DNA of 64,000 bases from positions 61,696-125,695 of the forward strand of contig LRBF01000264.1 in assembly GCA_001580565.1 (NCBI GenBank), in the 5' to 3' direction. A model generated the notes under the pieces. The model was given only the letters and a program-made list of their open reading frames with translations. It made no database searches and was not told where the DNA came from. The stretch is from Caballeronia megalochromosomata (GTDB taxonomy: Bacteria > Pseudomonadota > Gammaproteobacteria > Burkholderiales > Burkholderiaceae). Shown here piece after piece: positions 51,821-60,741 of this stretch (its first letter is position 1; each line of letters opens with the position of its first letter). The translations under genes and the position numbers were made by a program.

Positions 51821-53839
51821 ATGTCACTTTCAACCCGGCAGAACTTTCTCGCGACCCTCTTTCGCGGAACCGGCGGGCGCGATCCGCACCGGCGCAGCCC
51901 GGCTCCCGTCCCGTCGACGAGCACACTGCGCACGCTGGCCGAACCCATCGTGCTCGGCATCCTCTGCTATCTGCTCGCGCGACCCGTGGCGCATCTGGAA
52001 AGCGCGGGCACGCTCGCGGCGATCGCGTGGCCGGCGCCAGCCATCGCCATCGCGATCCTCTGGCCGATCCATCCGCGACGCTGGCCCGTTCACCTGCTCG
52101 CGGTCTTCATCGCGATCGCTTCGACCGGCGATTTCAGCAGCACGTCCTGGCGCAGCGACCTCGGCTTCAGCGTGCTGAATGTGCTCGAAGTGGCGCTGTG
52201 CGCATGGCTCGGCCGGCGCTATGTCGACGCCGGCGGCAGGATCGTCACCACCACCAGCCTGATGCGCTTCCTGCTGCTGCTTCCGCTCGCGGCCATCGGC
52301 TTCACGTCGATGCTCGGCGCGACGCTCGCAAGCGATCTGAGCCACGACGGCTGGTGGCGCGAATGGCGCACGCTTTTCGTCGGCAACGGCGTCGCGGTGC
52401 TGGTGCTCGTGCCGGCGGTGCTGGCGTGGCGCGCGCGTTCATCGGCGAATGCGGGCCAGGCGCGGCATGCCGAGGCTCTCTTCGCGCTCGCGTGCAGCGT
52501 CGCGGTCGTCGCGTTGCTGGTCGCGGCGGCGGCGCTCGATGTGTCGGAACAGGTGCAGCGCGCCGTCGTGTCGCTGCTGCTCGCCGGCGCCGCGATCTAT
52601 GGCGGACTGGCGGCCGCCGCGACGACGCTCGGCACGGCCGCGGTGTTCGGCGTCGGACTGACGCTCATGAAGCTCGGCCCGTATCACTATGAAAACGCCG
52701 AAAGCGCCTGGAATCTGCAGATCGACATGGCCGGGCTCGCGATCCTCACGTTCTTCGTGGCCGTGGCCGTGCGCGAACGCCGGCAGCTCGCGCTGCGCCT
52801 GGAACGGGCGCGCCGCATGGAATCGCTCGGGCTGCTCGCGGGCGGCGTCGCGCACGACTTCAAGAACATTCTCGCGGCCGTCGATGGCTACGCGGAAATC
52901 GCGCGCGACCGTCTCGCGCAGGACTCCGCCGCGCGCAAGCCGCTGCGCGAAGTGCAGGCCGCATCGGCGCGCGGCTACGAACTCACCGAGGAAATCCTGC
53001 TGGCGGCGCGGCGCGGGGATCGCGTGCGCGAATCGCTCGATCTGACGTCGATCGTGCGCGAGAGTGTCGCGCTGGCGCGGCCGCTGTGCCGCAACGGCGT
53101 CGTCATCGAGTTCGAGGGCGCGGATTCCCGCCTGTTCGTCGCGGCGCATGGCGGCCAGCTCGTGCGCGCCGTGCTGAATCTCGCGAGCAACGCGAGCCTC
53201 GCGGCGCGCTCGCGCGTGGTGCTGCGCGCAGGCAGCGCGCTTTCGATGGACGAGCCGCTCGCCATCGGTGACGCGCCGCCGGGCGCCATCGCGTGGGTGG
53301 ATGTCGAAGACGACGGTCCGGGCATCCCCGCCGAGCATCTGCAGCATCTCTTCGAGCCGTTCTTTTCGGTGCGCGCCAAAGGCGGTGGCTCGGGCCTCGG
53401 CCTCGCGATCGTCGCGGGCGTCGCGTGCGAGCATCAGGGCGGCGTCGCCATCGCGACGGGACCTGGCGGCACGCGCTTTCGTCTCGTGCTGCCGTTGCTG
53501 ACGAAAGCGCCCTCGCCCTCGCCTACACCGCCCGATCCATCCACGCCGCTCGGCAATGGCGAACGCGTCATGCTGATCGACGCCGATCCCGCTTCGCGCG
53601 AACGCTGCGAGGACTGGCTCGCCGAGATGGGCTTCGAGCCGATCGGTTACGCCGGCGCACAGGAAGCGCTCGACGACGCCGCGCACGCGGACGACGACCT
53701 CGCGCTCGTGCTCGCCGCCCCCGGCAGCCTGCCTGCGAACGACATCGCATTCGCCGCGCGTGTCGTCGTCCTGAGCCGACCCATCGACCGCGAGTCGCTC
53801 GCACGCGCCGCCGCCTCAGCCTTGAAGGACCTCTCATGA
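51821..53839 (+). CDS. MASE1 sensor histidine kinase with degenerate receiver domain
   Basis: 672-aa membrane kinase. An N-terminal MASE1-type sensor with about eight helices spans residues 38-318 (GILCYLLARPVAHLESAGTL; SLLLAGAAIYGGLAAAATTL). HisKA-type dimerisation has His345 in GGVAHDFKNILAAVDGY; HATPase_c has VDVEDDGPGIPAEHL and GGGSGLGLAIVAGVACEHQG. Residues about 583-672 look like a receiver (VMLIDADPASRERCEDWLA), but the phosphoacceptor Asp position is LVLAAPG (Ala) and the usual Lys is Arg (LSRPIDR), so it should not be phosphorylated. Its stop overlaps the response regulator start (ATGA). The pair runs on into tssA. Confidence 0.88.
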   Translation: MSLSTRQNFLATLFRGTGGRDPHRRSPAPVPSTSTLRTLAEPIVLGILCYLLARPVAHLESAGTLAAIAWPAPAIAIAILWPIHPRRWPVHLLAVFIAIASTGDFSSTSWRSDLGFSVLNVLEVALCAWLGRRYVDAGGRIVTTTSLMRFLLLLPLAAIGFTSMLGATLASDLSHDGWWREWRTLFVGNGVAVLVLVPAVLAWRARSSANAGQARHAEALFALACSVAVVALLVAAAALDVSEQVQRAVVSLLLAGAAIYGGLAAAATTLGTAAVFGVGLTLMKLGPYHYENAESAWNLQIDMAGLAILTFFVAVAVRERRQLALRLERARRMESLGLLAGGVAHDFKNILAAVDGYAEIARDRLAQDSAARKPLREVQAASARGYELTEEILLAARRGDRVRESLDLTSIVRESVALARPLCRNGVVIEFEGADSRLFVAAHGGQLVRAVLNLASNASLAARSRVVLRAGSALSMDEPLAIGDAPPGAIAWVDVEDDGPGIPAEHLQHLFEPFFSVRAKGGGSGLGLAIVAGVACEHQGGVAIATGPGGTRFRLVLPLLTKAPSPSPTPPDPSTPLGNGERVMLIDADPASRERCEDWLAEMGFEPIGYAGAQEALDDAAHADDDLALVLAAPGSLPANDIAFAARVVVLSRPIDRESLARAAASALKDLS

Positions 53840-54582
53840 CCCTGCAGCCGCAACACAGCATCCTCGTCGTCGATGACGATCATTCGATGCGCACCCTGCT
53901 GATCGAATATCTCTGCGGACACGGCTACAAGGCCGACGGCGCCGCGAGCGCGCAGGAGGCGCTCAGCGTGTTCGCCGCCCGACGCTACGACCTCGTGCTG
54001 CTCGATCTCGGCCTGCCCGATGGCGACGGCACCGACCTCGCGCGCCGCTGGCGCGAGCAGATGCAAACGCAGGCGCAGGTGCCGATCATGTACATCACGG
54101 GCCGCAAAGATGAAGCCGATCTCGTGATGGGACTCGAACTCGGCGCGGATGACTACATCGTCAAGCCGTTTTCGCTGCGCGAAGTGCTGGCGCGCATGCG
54201 CGCCGTGATGCGCCGCGCGGGCGCGACCACCGCCGCGCCGCTCACGCGCGGCAAACTGCCCAACGCGTATCGCTTCGCGGGCTGGACGCTGAATCTGAAC
54301 ACGCGCCGTTTGAGCTCGACCGATCAGTCGACAGTGCCGCTCACCAACTCAGAGTTCAATCTGCTCGTCACGTTTCTGAGCTCGCCGGGCCGTATCATCA
54401 CGCGCGAAAAGCTGCTCGAAAGCACGCGCGCCTTCGATGACATCTATGATCGCGCCATCGACGTGCAGATTCTGCGGCTGCGGCGCAAGATCGAGATCGA
54501 TCCGAAGAAGCCGGCGCTGTTGCGCACCGAGCGCGGCGCGGGCTATATCTTCGACACCGACATCGAACATCTGTGGACCTGA
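53836..54582 (+). CDS. OmpR/PhoB-type response regulator
   Basis: 248-aa two-domain regulator. Receiver: acidic pair Asp13-Asp14 (LVVDDDHSM), phosphoacceptor Asp57 (LVLLDLGLPDGDG) and the lysine in DYIVKPFSLREV. The DNA-binding winged helix covers about residues 145-245 (PLTNSEFNLLVTFLSSPGRI; DVQILRLRRKIEIDPKKPAL; RTERGAGYIF). It is translationally coupled to the kinase and ends 38 nt before tssA. The likely target is its own operon and possibly T6SS genes; this is inference from location. Confidence 0.92.
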   Translation: MTLQPQHSILVVDDDHSMRTLLIEYLCGHGYKADGAASAQEALSVFAARRYDLVLLDLGLPDGDGTDLARRWREQMQTQAQVPIMYITGRKDEADLVMGLELGADDYIVKPFSLREVLARMRAVMRRAGATTAAPLTRGKLPNAYRFAGWTLNLNTRRLSSTDQSTVPLTNSEFNLLVTFLSSPGRIITREKLLESTRAFDDIYDRAIDVQILRLRRKIEIDPKKPALLRTERGAGYIFDTDIEHLWT

Positions 54583-54620
54583 ACGCGTCCCTTCACTCTC
54601 ACAAGCCTGCAAGGAACGCC

Positions 54621-56207
54621 GTGAACGATTTCAAGCGTCTTGGCGCACAACCCATCAGCGACGCGCAGCCCTGCGGCGTCGACGTGCGCGACGATCCCGA
54701 CTTCGATCTGCTGCAAAACGAGATCGCGAAACTGACCAATCCGGCTGCGAGCGGTGCGCCGGACTGGGAACAGGTGGTCAAGTTGTCGTCCGCGTTGCTC
54801 GCGGGCAAGGGCAAGGACATTCTCGTCGCGAGCTATCTGACGGGCGGCCTCCTGATCACGCGCGGGCTCGCCGGACTGAACGACGGCGCGCAGATGCTCG
54901 AAGGACTGCTCGTCACGCACTGGGACGGGCTTTATCCGCCGGTCGCGCGACTGCGCGCGCGGCGCAACGCGATTCAATGGTTGATCGACCGCGTTCGCGC
55001 GCATGGCGAGGAGCACGACTGGTCGAGCTGGCCGCCGCAGGATGCCGCGCTCGTCGATGGTCTGCGTGCGACGCTCGCCGGGATCGACAGCGTGCTCGCC
55101 GAGAAGGACGATGACGCGCCCTCCATGCAGCCACTGCGCGCGCTGCTCGGCACGGTGCAGGTTGCCGAGCCGGAGCCCGCGCCTGTGGCTGTGCCCGAGC
55201 CGGTCGTCGAGCCGGAGCCTGTCGCTGCGACGGCGGTTGCGCCGCCTGCACCTGCGCCGCGACCCGCGCCCGTGGCTGCGCCCGCGATTCAAGCCGATCC
55301 GCTTGCGCCGCTCGCCGTCGATTCATCCGACAGCGCGAGCCGCGCCACTGACGAAGCGCTCGACCGGCTCGCCGCCATCGGAAGCTGGTACGCGCAGAAC
55401 GAGCCGTCGAGCGCGCTCGGCTTCCGGTTGCGGCGCATGGGCGCGTGGGCGGGCATCGAGCGAGCGCCGTCCGCCCAGGGCCCCGAAACGCAACTGCCCG
55501 GCCCGATCGCACCGTTGCAGGATGCCTTGCGCAATCTGCAATCGCGCGCGGCGCACATGGACATCGTCGGTTTCGCCGAAACGCAGGTGCTGACGTATCC
55601 CTTCTGGCTCGATCTGAATCATGCCGCGGCGACGGCGCTGGCCCAGCTCGGCGACGCGTGGAGCGCCGCGCGCCGCGAGGTCTGCAACGAGACCGCGAAG
55701 TTCGTCGCGCGGATCGATGGCATCGAGCGTCTGAAATTCGCCAACGGCGTGCCGTTTGCGAACGCGGACACGGTGCAATGGCTGGGTTCGCTGGCCTCGT
55801 CGAGCGGCGATGCAAGTGCGGCCACCGCGCCGGACCCGCTCGCCGCAGTGCTCGCGCGCGCCCGTGCGCTTGCCGCCGACAACGACCTGCGCGCCGCCGC
55901 GCAATGTCTGCAGGACGCGATCGACAAGACCGCCGCCGTCGGCACGCGGCTGCGCCTGCGCACGGCCCTGTGCGATCTGCTGCTGGAGAATCGTCCGGGC
56001 GCGCGTCTCGATGCATTCGCGCGCGCGCTCGTGGAGGAAGTGGACCGCTACGGCGTGGCGTCGTGGGACCCGGAACTCACCGCCGATGCGCTGCGCGCCG
56101 CCTACGCGATCCTGAGCCGCAACGACCAGAACGAAGCGGAGACGGCCGCGCTGCTCGCGCGCATCGCACCGCTGAACGTCGCCATCGCGGTGCGCCTGAT
56201 TACGTGA
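54621..56207 (+). CDS. tssA: Type VI secretion protein TssA
   Basis: 528-aa T6SS assembly cap. The N-terminal ImpA domain has the family opening QPISDAQPCGVDVRDDPDFD and the core ITRGLAGLNDGAQMLEGLLV. A Pro/Ala/Val-rich linker (about residues 180-235) precedes a helical C-terminal domain (about 245-525) that includes WLDLNHAAATALAQLGDAWS. TssA initiates and stabilises sheath growth at the baseplate. The GTG start at 54621 has AAGGA six nt upstream; an in-frame extension to 54573 lies in the response regulator gene. It follows the regulator by 38 nt and is convergent with tssM (20-nt gap), so tssA is separated from its usual neighbours. Confidence 0.92.
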   Translation: MNDFKRLGAQPISDAQPCGVDVRDDPDFDLLQNEIAKLTNPAASGAPDWEQVVKLSSALLAGKGKDILVASYLTGGLLITRGLAGLNDGAQMLEGLLVTHWDGLYPPVARLRARRNAIQWLIDRVRAHGEEHDWSSWPPQDAALVDGLRATLAGIDSVLAEKDDDAPSMQPLRALLGTVQVAEPEPAPVAVPEPVVEPEPVAATAVAPPAPAPRPAPVAAPAIQADPLAPLAVDSSDSASRATDEALDRLAAIGSWYAQNEPSSALGFRLRRMGAWAGIERAPSAQGPETQLPGPIAPLQDALRNLQSRAAHMDIVGFAETQVLTYPFWLDLNHAAATALAQLGDAWSAARREVCNETAKFVARIDGIERLKFANGVPFANADTVQWLGSLASSSGDASAATAPDPLAAVLARARALAADNDLRAAAQCLQDAIDKTAAVGTRLRLRTALCDLLLENRPGARLDAFARALVEEVDRYGVASWDPELTADALRAAYAILSRNDQNEAETAALLARIAPLNVAIAVRLIT

Positions 56208-56226
56208 TCCGGCTTGCGCGACCGGC

Positions 56227-59200
56227 TCAAAGCCCCGTCATCATCATCGCCGGCGTCTGACCGCGCCAGCATGCGCCGATCGTCGCGGGCAAGCCCAGTT
56301 CAGCCAGCGTCACCGGATTGCTCGCCACCGTTGGCACGATGGCCGGCAGCGGCGGCATGCCGGGGCTCATCACCGCAAGCTGATCGACGATATTCATCTG
56401 CTGACGCTGCATCTGCGCGTCCTGGATCTGCTGCTTCTGTTGCGCCGTCGTCTTCTGCAAGGTCTCGTACAGCTCGATGCTGTGCGCGGCGCCGGTCACC
56501 TGATCGCCGCCCGTCACCGAAAAACTCACCGTCAGCGACTGCACGTTGAGCGACTTGAGCGCGGACTCGCTCACCGGGAAATCGGCGGGTGTGAACTGGC
56601 GCTGGCCGTCCGCGAAATCCTTCAGGAACGCCGCGACGCCCAGCGGCCCCGCATAGCTGCGATTCAGGCTCAGGTTGCCGATCCTGATCTGCAGACGCAC
56701 ATCGCCGCATTGTCCCGCCGTCCACACAAAGCTCGTGCTGACCGGGAAGTTGTAGTTGTTCAGCGTCTGCACGCCCGACGCGCACTGCACGGTCAGAATG
56801 GTCGCGTAGGGTTTCGCCTGCGCGTCGGCGTTGACGTTGGTCGGCTGCGCGGTGAGCGTGAGCGGCACCGTCAGCGCGCGAGCCGCATCGGCCTGTTGCT
56901 TCGCGGTCGCAAGCGTGCGGTCGAGCTGATCGAGCGCCTGTTGCGCGTCCAGTTGCGCCTTCTGCGCCTGAAGCTGCTGGGCCTGCTTGTCGGCGGCACT
57001 GCGCGCGGCGGATTGCTGCTGCGCGAGCTGGCGTCCGAACGCGCCGTTGAGCATCGGCACGAAGCTTGACGTGAACGGCACGCTGAAGCCCTGCGTCTCG
57101 ACGACGCCATAGCGGCTCGCATTGCGCGTGAGGAACGGCTTGGCCGCGCCGTCCGCGAACGCCCACACAGCGCCCTTCGCGCCGAAGAGCTGATCGATCG
57201 CCGCGCTTTTATCCGTCGCGCCCTGCAGCGGAAACACCACGCCCGACTCCCAGCCGCGCTGCAATTCGCACGATGCCTGCTGCTCGATATAGGCGGCGAG
57301 AAAATCGAACGGACCGCGGATCAGACGCCACGTCAGCGCGTCCGAACCGTCGCCGGTGCCGATGAGCGTGCGCAACTGCGTGAGCGGCTGCAGCGTGTTC
57401 ATCATCTCCGAAGGCTGCGGCTGGGCGCTCGTCGCGAGCTGGGCGAAGTCCGCGGCAAGCTGATAATTCTTGCCGCTGCCCGCGCTGCTGTCGACCGCGA
57501 GCTTGTTCAGTCCCGCGAAATACTGCGTCAGCGCATCGACCGCGCCGAGATTGTTGGCGACCGTCTGGCTGCCGCGTTGCGGCGCGCCGGCGAGCACGTC
57601 CTTGATCGCCGTTGCCCCGACCGCGTTGAGCGCGCCCGCCATTTTCACCGCCTGATTCGCCGCGCCCACGCGCGTCGCCTGCTCGCGCACCTGCTGGAAT
57701 TGCCGTGCGAGGCCGATCCAGCCGGGCAGCGGCGCGTCGGCGCGTTCGCCGCCGAATTCCTCGTCGAGCCGCGCAATGAGGCGGAAATACGGACTCGCCG
57801 GCCCGCTGACGATGCCGAGCGCGGCGCGCCAGCCGGCTTCGCCCGAGTACGGCGCCGCGCCGTTCGTGAACGCCTCGACGAAGTTCTGCCATGCCATCAC
57901 GCGCTGGGTGCGATACCAGTCGTCGAAGGCCGCGCGTTGTTTGTCGAATTGCGCGGGATCGCTGACGGCCGCGCGAATCTGTTTCGCCAGTTCGTCGAGC
58001 GTCTGACGGCCCGCGACGGTGTACACGGCGGGAACGGTCGCGCCGGCCATGTTCGTGGCGCTCGCACCCGTCACGCTGCCGTTCGCCATTTGCATGCCTG
58101 TGTTGACGGACTGCGCGTTGCCGCCCCAGAAGTCGGCTGCGCGCACCGGCGCGACCGCGCCGCCATCCGGCACGAGGCCGACGAGCCAGGACATCTGCGG
58201 ATCGGCGGCGACGGCCTGGTCGAGCAGCGTGCGTTGATCCTTCAGGCGATCACGCAAATAGCCCGCATCCTTCGGCGACCACACGAGATACGAAATCGTG
58301 AGCGGATTCATTTGCGCGTTGAGCTGCGCCGGATAGAGCGATGTCGCGACCGGCTGCGGCATCGCTTCGAGCGTCGCGCGGTCCGCGCCGTCGATACGCG
58401 CGCGCAACAGGGCGATCGAGCGCGCCAGATTCAGGATCTGCCCCGCCTGCCCGGCCGACGCGGCGAGCGCCGTCTGCTGGCTCTGATCCGCCGCAGGCTG
58501 GATCGCCTGCCGATACTGCTGCACGAACACCTCATGCAAACGCGCTTCGAGCGCGGCGAGGCCCGCACCGTTGCCGAGCAGACCCGACATCCAGCGCCGG
58601 TCGTTCTGCGCGACCTGCGTCAGCACGTCGTTGGAATAGGTGAGCGCGGCGGCGTCGTGGAACAGGTTGCCGTTGAGCGCGACCTCGTCGGGCCGCGCGC
58701 TCTGCACCAGTGCGAGCGTCTGCCTGTTGCCGGCGAAGGACACCGAAAGCAGGATGCCGAACATCGCGACCAGCAACACCCACGCGACGACACCCACGCT
58801 CTGCGTGACGCGCCGCCAGTGATGCACGAGCACGGTCGGCTTCGCCGCGTTGCGGTCCTGCGGCAGGATGCGGCCGAAGAAATCGTGCAGGAACACACCA
58901 GCCGTGTCGCCCGCATGCGACGGCGACGCCGGCAGGATCGAGCCCATCAGCGCGGACATCGCGCCGCCTTCCTGCTGGCCGCTGCTGAAGAAGATGCCGC
59001 GCAGGAGCGGCCGTTCGAGGTACGGACTGTCGGCGAGGCAGGCGCCGAGGAACATCGTGAGGCCGCTTCGCAACTGCTCCAGTTCGTTCGGGAACATCAG
59101 CAGTTCGGGCGACGGCTGCGCTTCGCGCGACACGAGCGCGAGACGCAGCGCCTGCAGGCGCGCGCCGATCGAATCGAACGCGCGCGCGACGAACGCGCCT

Positions 59201-60054
59201 TCACCCGATGCATCCGTTGCGCTCTCTTCGGCGAGATAGCCCATCGCCTGACCGAGCGCCTCGGCGGGCAGCGTCTTCGCCCATTCCTCGAAGCCGTAGA
59301 GACGGTCGCACTTCGTGACCAGCACATACACCGGAAAGCGCTTGCCGAACATGCGGATCAACTGCTCGATGCGCGCACGAACGATGCGCCCTTCATCCGC
59401 GAAAGTATCGGCGTTCGGAGCGATCAGCCGGTCCGCGCTGACTGCGAGCACGAGCCCGTCGAGCCCTTCGCGCGGACGGTAGCGGCCGAGCAGATCGAGC
59501 CCGACTTCCCACTCGCGCCGATCCTGCTCGATGTCCTCCGCCTGCACGTAACGTCCCGCGCAATCGATCACGACGGCGCGATCGAAATACCACCAGTCGC
59601 AATTGGCCGTCTGGCCGATGCTCGCCTGCTGGCTGATCTTCTGAATCGGCGACGAGAGCCGCGCGCGCGTGAGCGCGGTGGTCTTGCCGGTGCCCGATTG
59701 CCCCACGACCATGAACCACGGCAGCGCGTAGAGCGGATCGCCCTGGCTGCGCAGATTCGACTGGCGCAGCGTCGCGACGGCGGCTTTCCACTTGCGCCGC
59801 AGGAGTGTTTCAGGCGAAGCGGCCGGCGCCTCGACATGGATCGCCGCGCTCTGCGCCGCGAGGCGGCTGCGCGAACGCATCATCACGATCATGCGGCGCG
59901 CGAACGCGACGAAGAAGTACAACGCGAACACGCCGATGAAAATCGCCAGCGCGACCCACAGCGGCCAGCCGAAATAGAGGACGACGCCCCAGCTGACCAG
60001 CGCCACGACGATCAGCGTCAACAGCCACAGCAATGCGATGCCCAGCGTTTTCAT
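56227..60054 (-). CDS. tssM: Type VI secretion protein TssM (IcmF)
   Basis: 1275-aa inner-membrane T6SS complex protein. Two N-terminal helices (residues about 4-50: ALLWLLTLIVVALVSWGVVL; WVALAIFIGVFALYFFVAFA) and a third near 415-435 (VAWVLLVAMFGILLSVSF) bracket a cytoplasmic GTPase-like domain with a complete Walker A (GQSGTGKT, about 118-125) and DCAGRY segment. The large periplasmic region contains IcmF and TssM C-terminal domains, with beta-rich sequence near the end (TSFVWTAGQCGDVRLQIRIG) that contacts TssJ. The start overlaps tssL by ATGA. The intact P-loop suggests nucleotide binding; some TssM proteins lack it. Confidence 0.95.
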   Translation of the reverse strand: MKTLGIALLWLLTLIVVALVSWGVVLYFGWPLWVALAIFIGVFALYFFVAFARRMIVMMRSRSRLAAQSAAIHVEAPAASPETLLRRKWKAAVATLRQSNLRSQGDPLYALPWFMVVGQSGTGKTTALTRARLSSPIQKISQQASIGQTANCDWWYFDRAVVIDCAGRYVQAEDIEQDRREWEVGLDLLGRYRPREGLDGLVLAVSADRLIAPNADTFADEGRIVRARIEQLIRMFGKRFPVYVLVTKCDRLYGFEEWAKTLPAEALGQAMGYLAEESATDASGEGAFVARAFDSIGARLQALRLALVSREAQPSPELLMFPNELEQLRSGLTMFLGACLADSPYLERPLLRGIFFSSGQQEGGAMSALMGSILPASPSHAGDTAGVFLHDFFGRILPQDRNAAKPTVLVHHWRRVTQSVGVVAWVLLVAMFGILLSVSFAGNRQTLALVQSARPDEVALNGNLFHDAAALTYSNDVLTQVAQNDRRWMSGLLGNGAGLAALEARLHEVFVQQYRQAIQPAADQSQQTALAASAGQAGQILNLARSIALLRARIDGADRATLEAMPQPVATSLYPAQLNAQMNPLTISYLVWSPKDAGYLRDRLKDQRTLLDQAVAADPQMSWLVGLVPDGGAVAPVRAADFWGGNAQSVNTGMQMANGSVTGASATNMAGATVPAVYTVAGRQTLDELAKQIRAAVSDPAQFDKQRAAFDDWYRTQRVMAWQNFVEAFTNGAAPYSGEAGWRAALGIVSGPASPYFRLIARLDEEFGGERADAPLPGWIGLARQFQQVREQATRVGAANQAVKMAGALNAVGATAIKDVLAGAPQRGSQTVANNLGAVDALTQYFAGLNKLAVDSSAGSGKNYQLAADFAQLATSAQPQPSEMMNTLQPLTQLRTLIGTGDGSDALTWRLIRGPFDFLAAYIEQQASCELQRGWESGVVFPLQGATDKSAAIDQLFGAKGAVWAFADGAAKPFLTRNASRYGVVETQGFSVPFTSSFVPMLNGAFGRQLAQQQSAARSAADKQAQQLQAQKAQLDAQQALDQLDRTLATAKQQADAARALTVPLTLTAQPTNVNADAQAKPYATILTVQCASGVQTLNNYNFPVSTSFVWTAGQCGDVRLQIRIGNLSLNRSYAGPLGVAAFLKDFADGQRQFTPADFPVSESALKSLNVQSLTVSFSVTGGDQVTGAAHSIELYETLQKTTAQQKQQIQDAQMQRQQMNIVDQLAVMSPGMPPLPAIVPTVASNPVTLAELGLPATIGACWRGQTPAMMMTGL

Positions 60055-60740
60055 AGATGGATCTGCACGAGAAGCGTATCGACGGACTGCGCGACGACGG
60101 TGTGATACACGCCATACAGCAGCGCCAGCAGGAAGAGCGGCAACAGAATCGCGGTCAGCTTGCCGCGCGTGAAGCGCGAGGCGAAGCGCGCGCGCGCGTT
60201 CGGCTTGCGCGCGGCGGCGTCATCGCCCGCGACGTGATAGCCGTCCGGAAACAGGAACGCGCGCGCCGACGCGCCGAGCGGGTCGGCGTCGGGCAGCAGC
60301 ATCGCGAGATTGGTGCGGCGGATGTCGGTGAGCGTCTTCTGGTTGCGGTCGTAGGCATAGCGCCCGCCGAAGCCGAGCGCGAGACACAGATAGAACACTT
60401 CGCGCACCGCCAGTTGCGCGGGCGCGAGTTGCGCGAGGCGCTCGTAGAACACGACGCCCGCGTTGCTCACGTTCGAATAGCGGCGCTGCAGCAGATGACG
60501 CTGCCATTGCGCCGCGCCTTCCCAGCGCGTCGTGAGCAGCAGTTCGTCGGCCCAGGCGTTGAAGGCGAACAGCGCTTCGTCGATGTCGGCCTGCGGGAAA
60601 CCCGCGTCGTGCGCGCGCAAGCGCGCGGCGGCGATCGCGCCGTCGAGTTGCGCGGTCAGGTTCGCGGCATCGCCCGCCGGTGAGCGCGAGAATGCGCGGA
60701 CCTGGGCGAAAAGGGGCATGAGGGTATCGGCGAGGTTCAC
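60051..60740 (-). CDS. tssL: Type VI secretion protein TssL (DotU), short form
   Basis: 229-aa tail-anchored inner-membrane protein of the T6SS membrane complex. The DotU domain shows NAWADELLLTTRWEGAAQWQ and FYLCLALGFGGRYAYDRNQK; a single C-terminal helix (LTAILLPLFLLALLYGVYHT) anchors it, with about 20 residues beyond it in the periplasm. There is no OmpA-like peptidoglycan-binding extension, so another protein may tether the complex. The start is the GTG at 60740 with GGAGA five nt upstream, 1 nt after the tssK stop; upstream in-frame sequence lies inside tssK. Confidence 0.93.
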   Translation of the reverse strand: MNLADTLMPLFAQVRAFSRSPAGDAANLTAQLDGAIAAARLRAHDAGFPQADIDEALFAFNAWADELLLTTRWEGAAQWQRHLLQRRYSNVSNAGVVFYERLAQLAPAQLAVREVFYLCLALGFGGRYAYDRNQKTLTDIRRTNLAMLLPDADPLGASARAFLFPDGYHVAGDDAAARKPNARARFASRFTRGKLTAILLPLFLLALLYGVYHTVVAQSVDTLLVQIHL

Positions 60741-60741
60741 G

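Noticed and set aside
57577..60105. 842-residue open frame on the plus strand opposite tssM
   Set aside because: Arg/Ala-rich shadow of tssM with no recognisable motifs.
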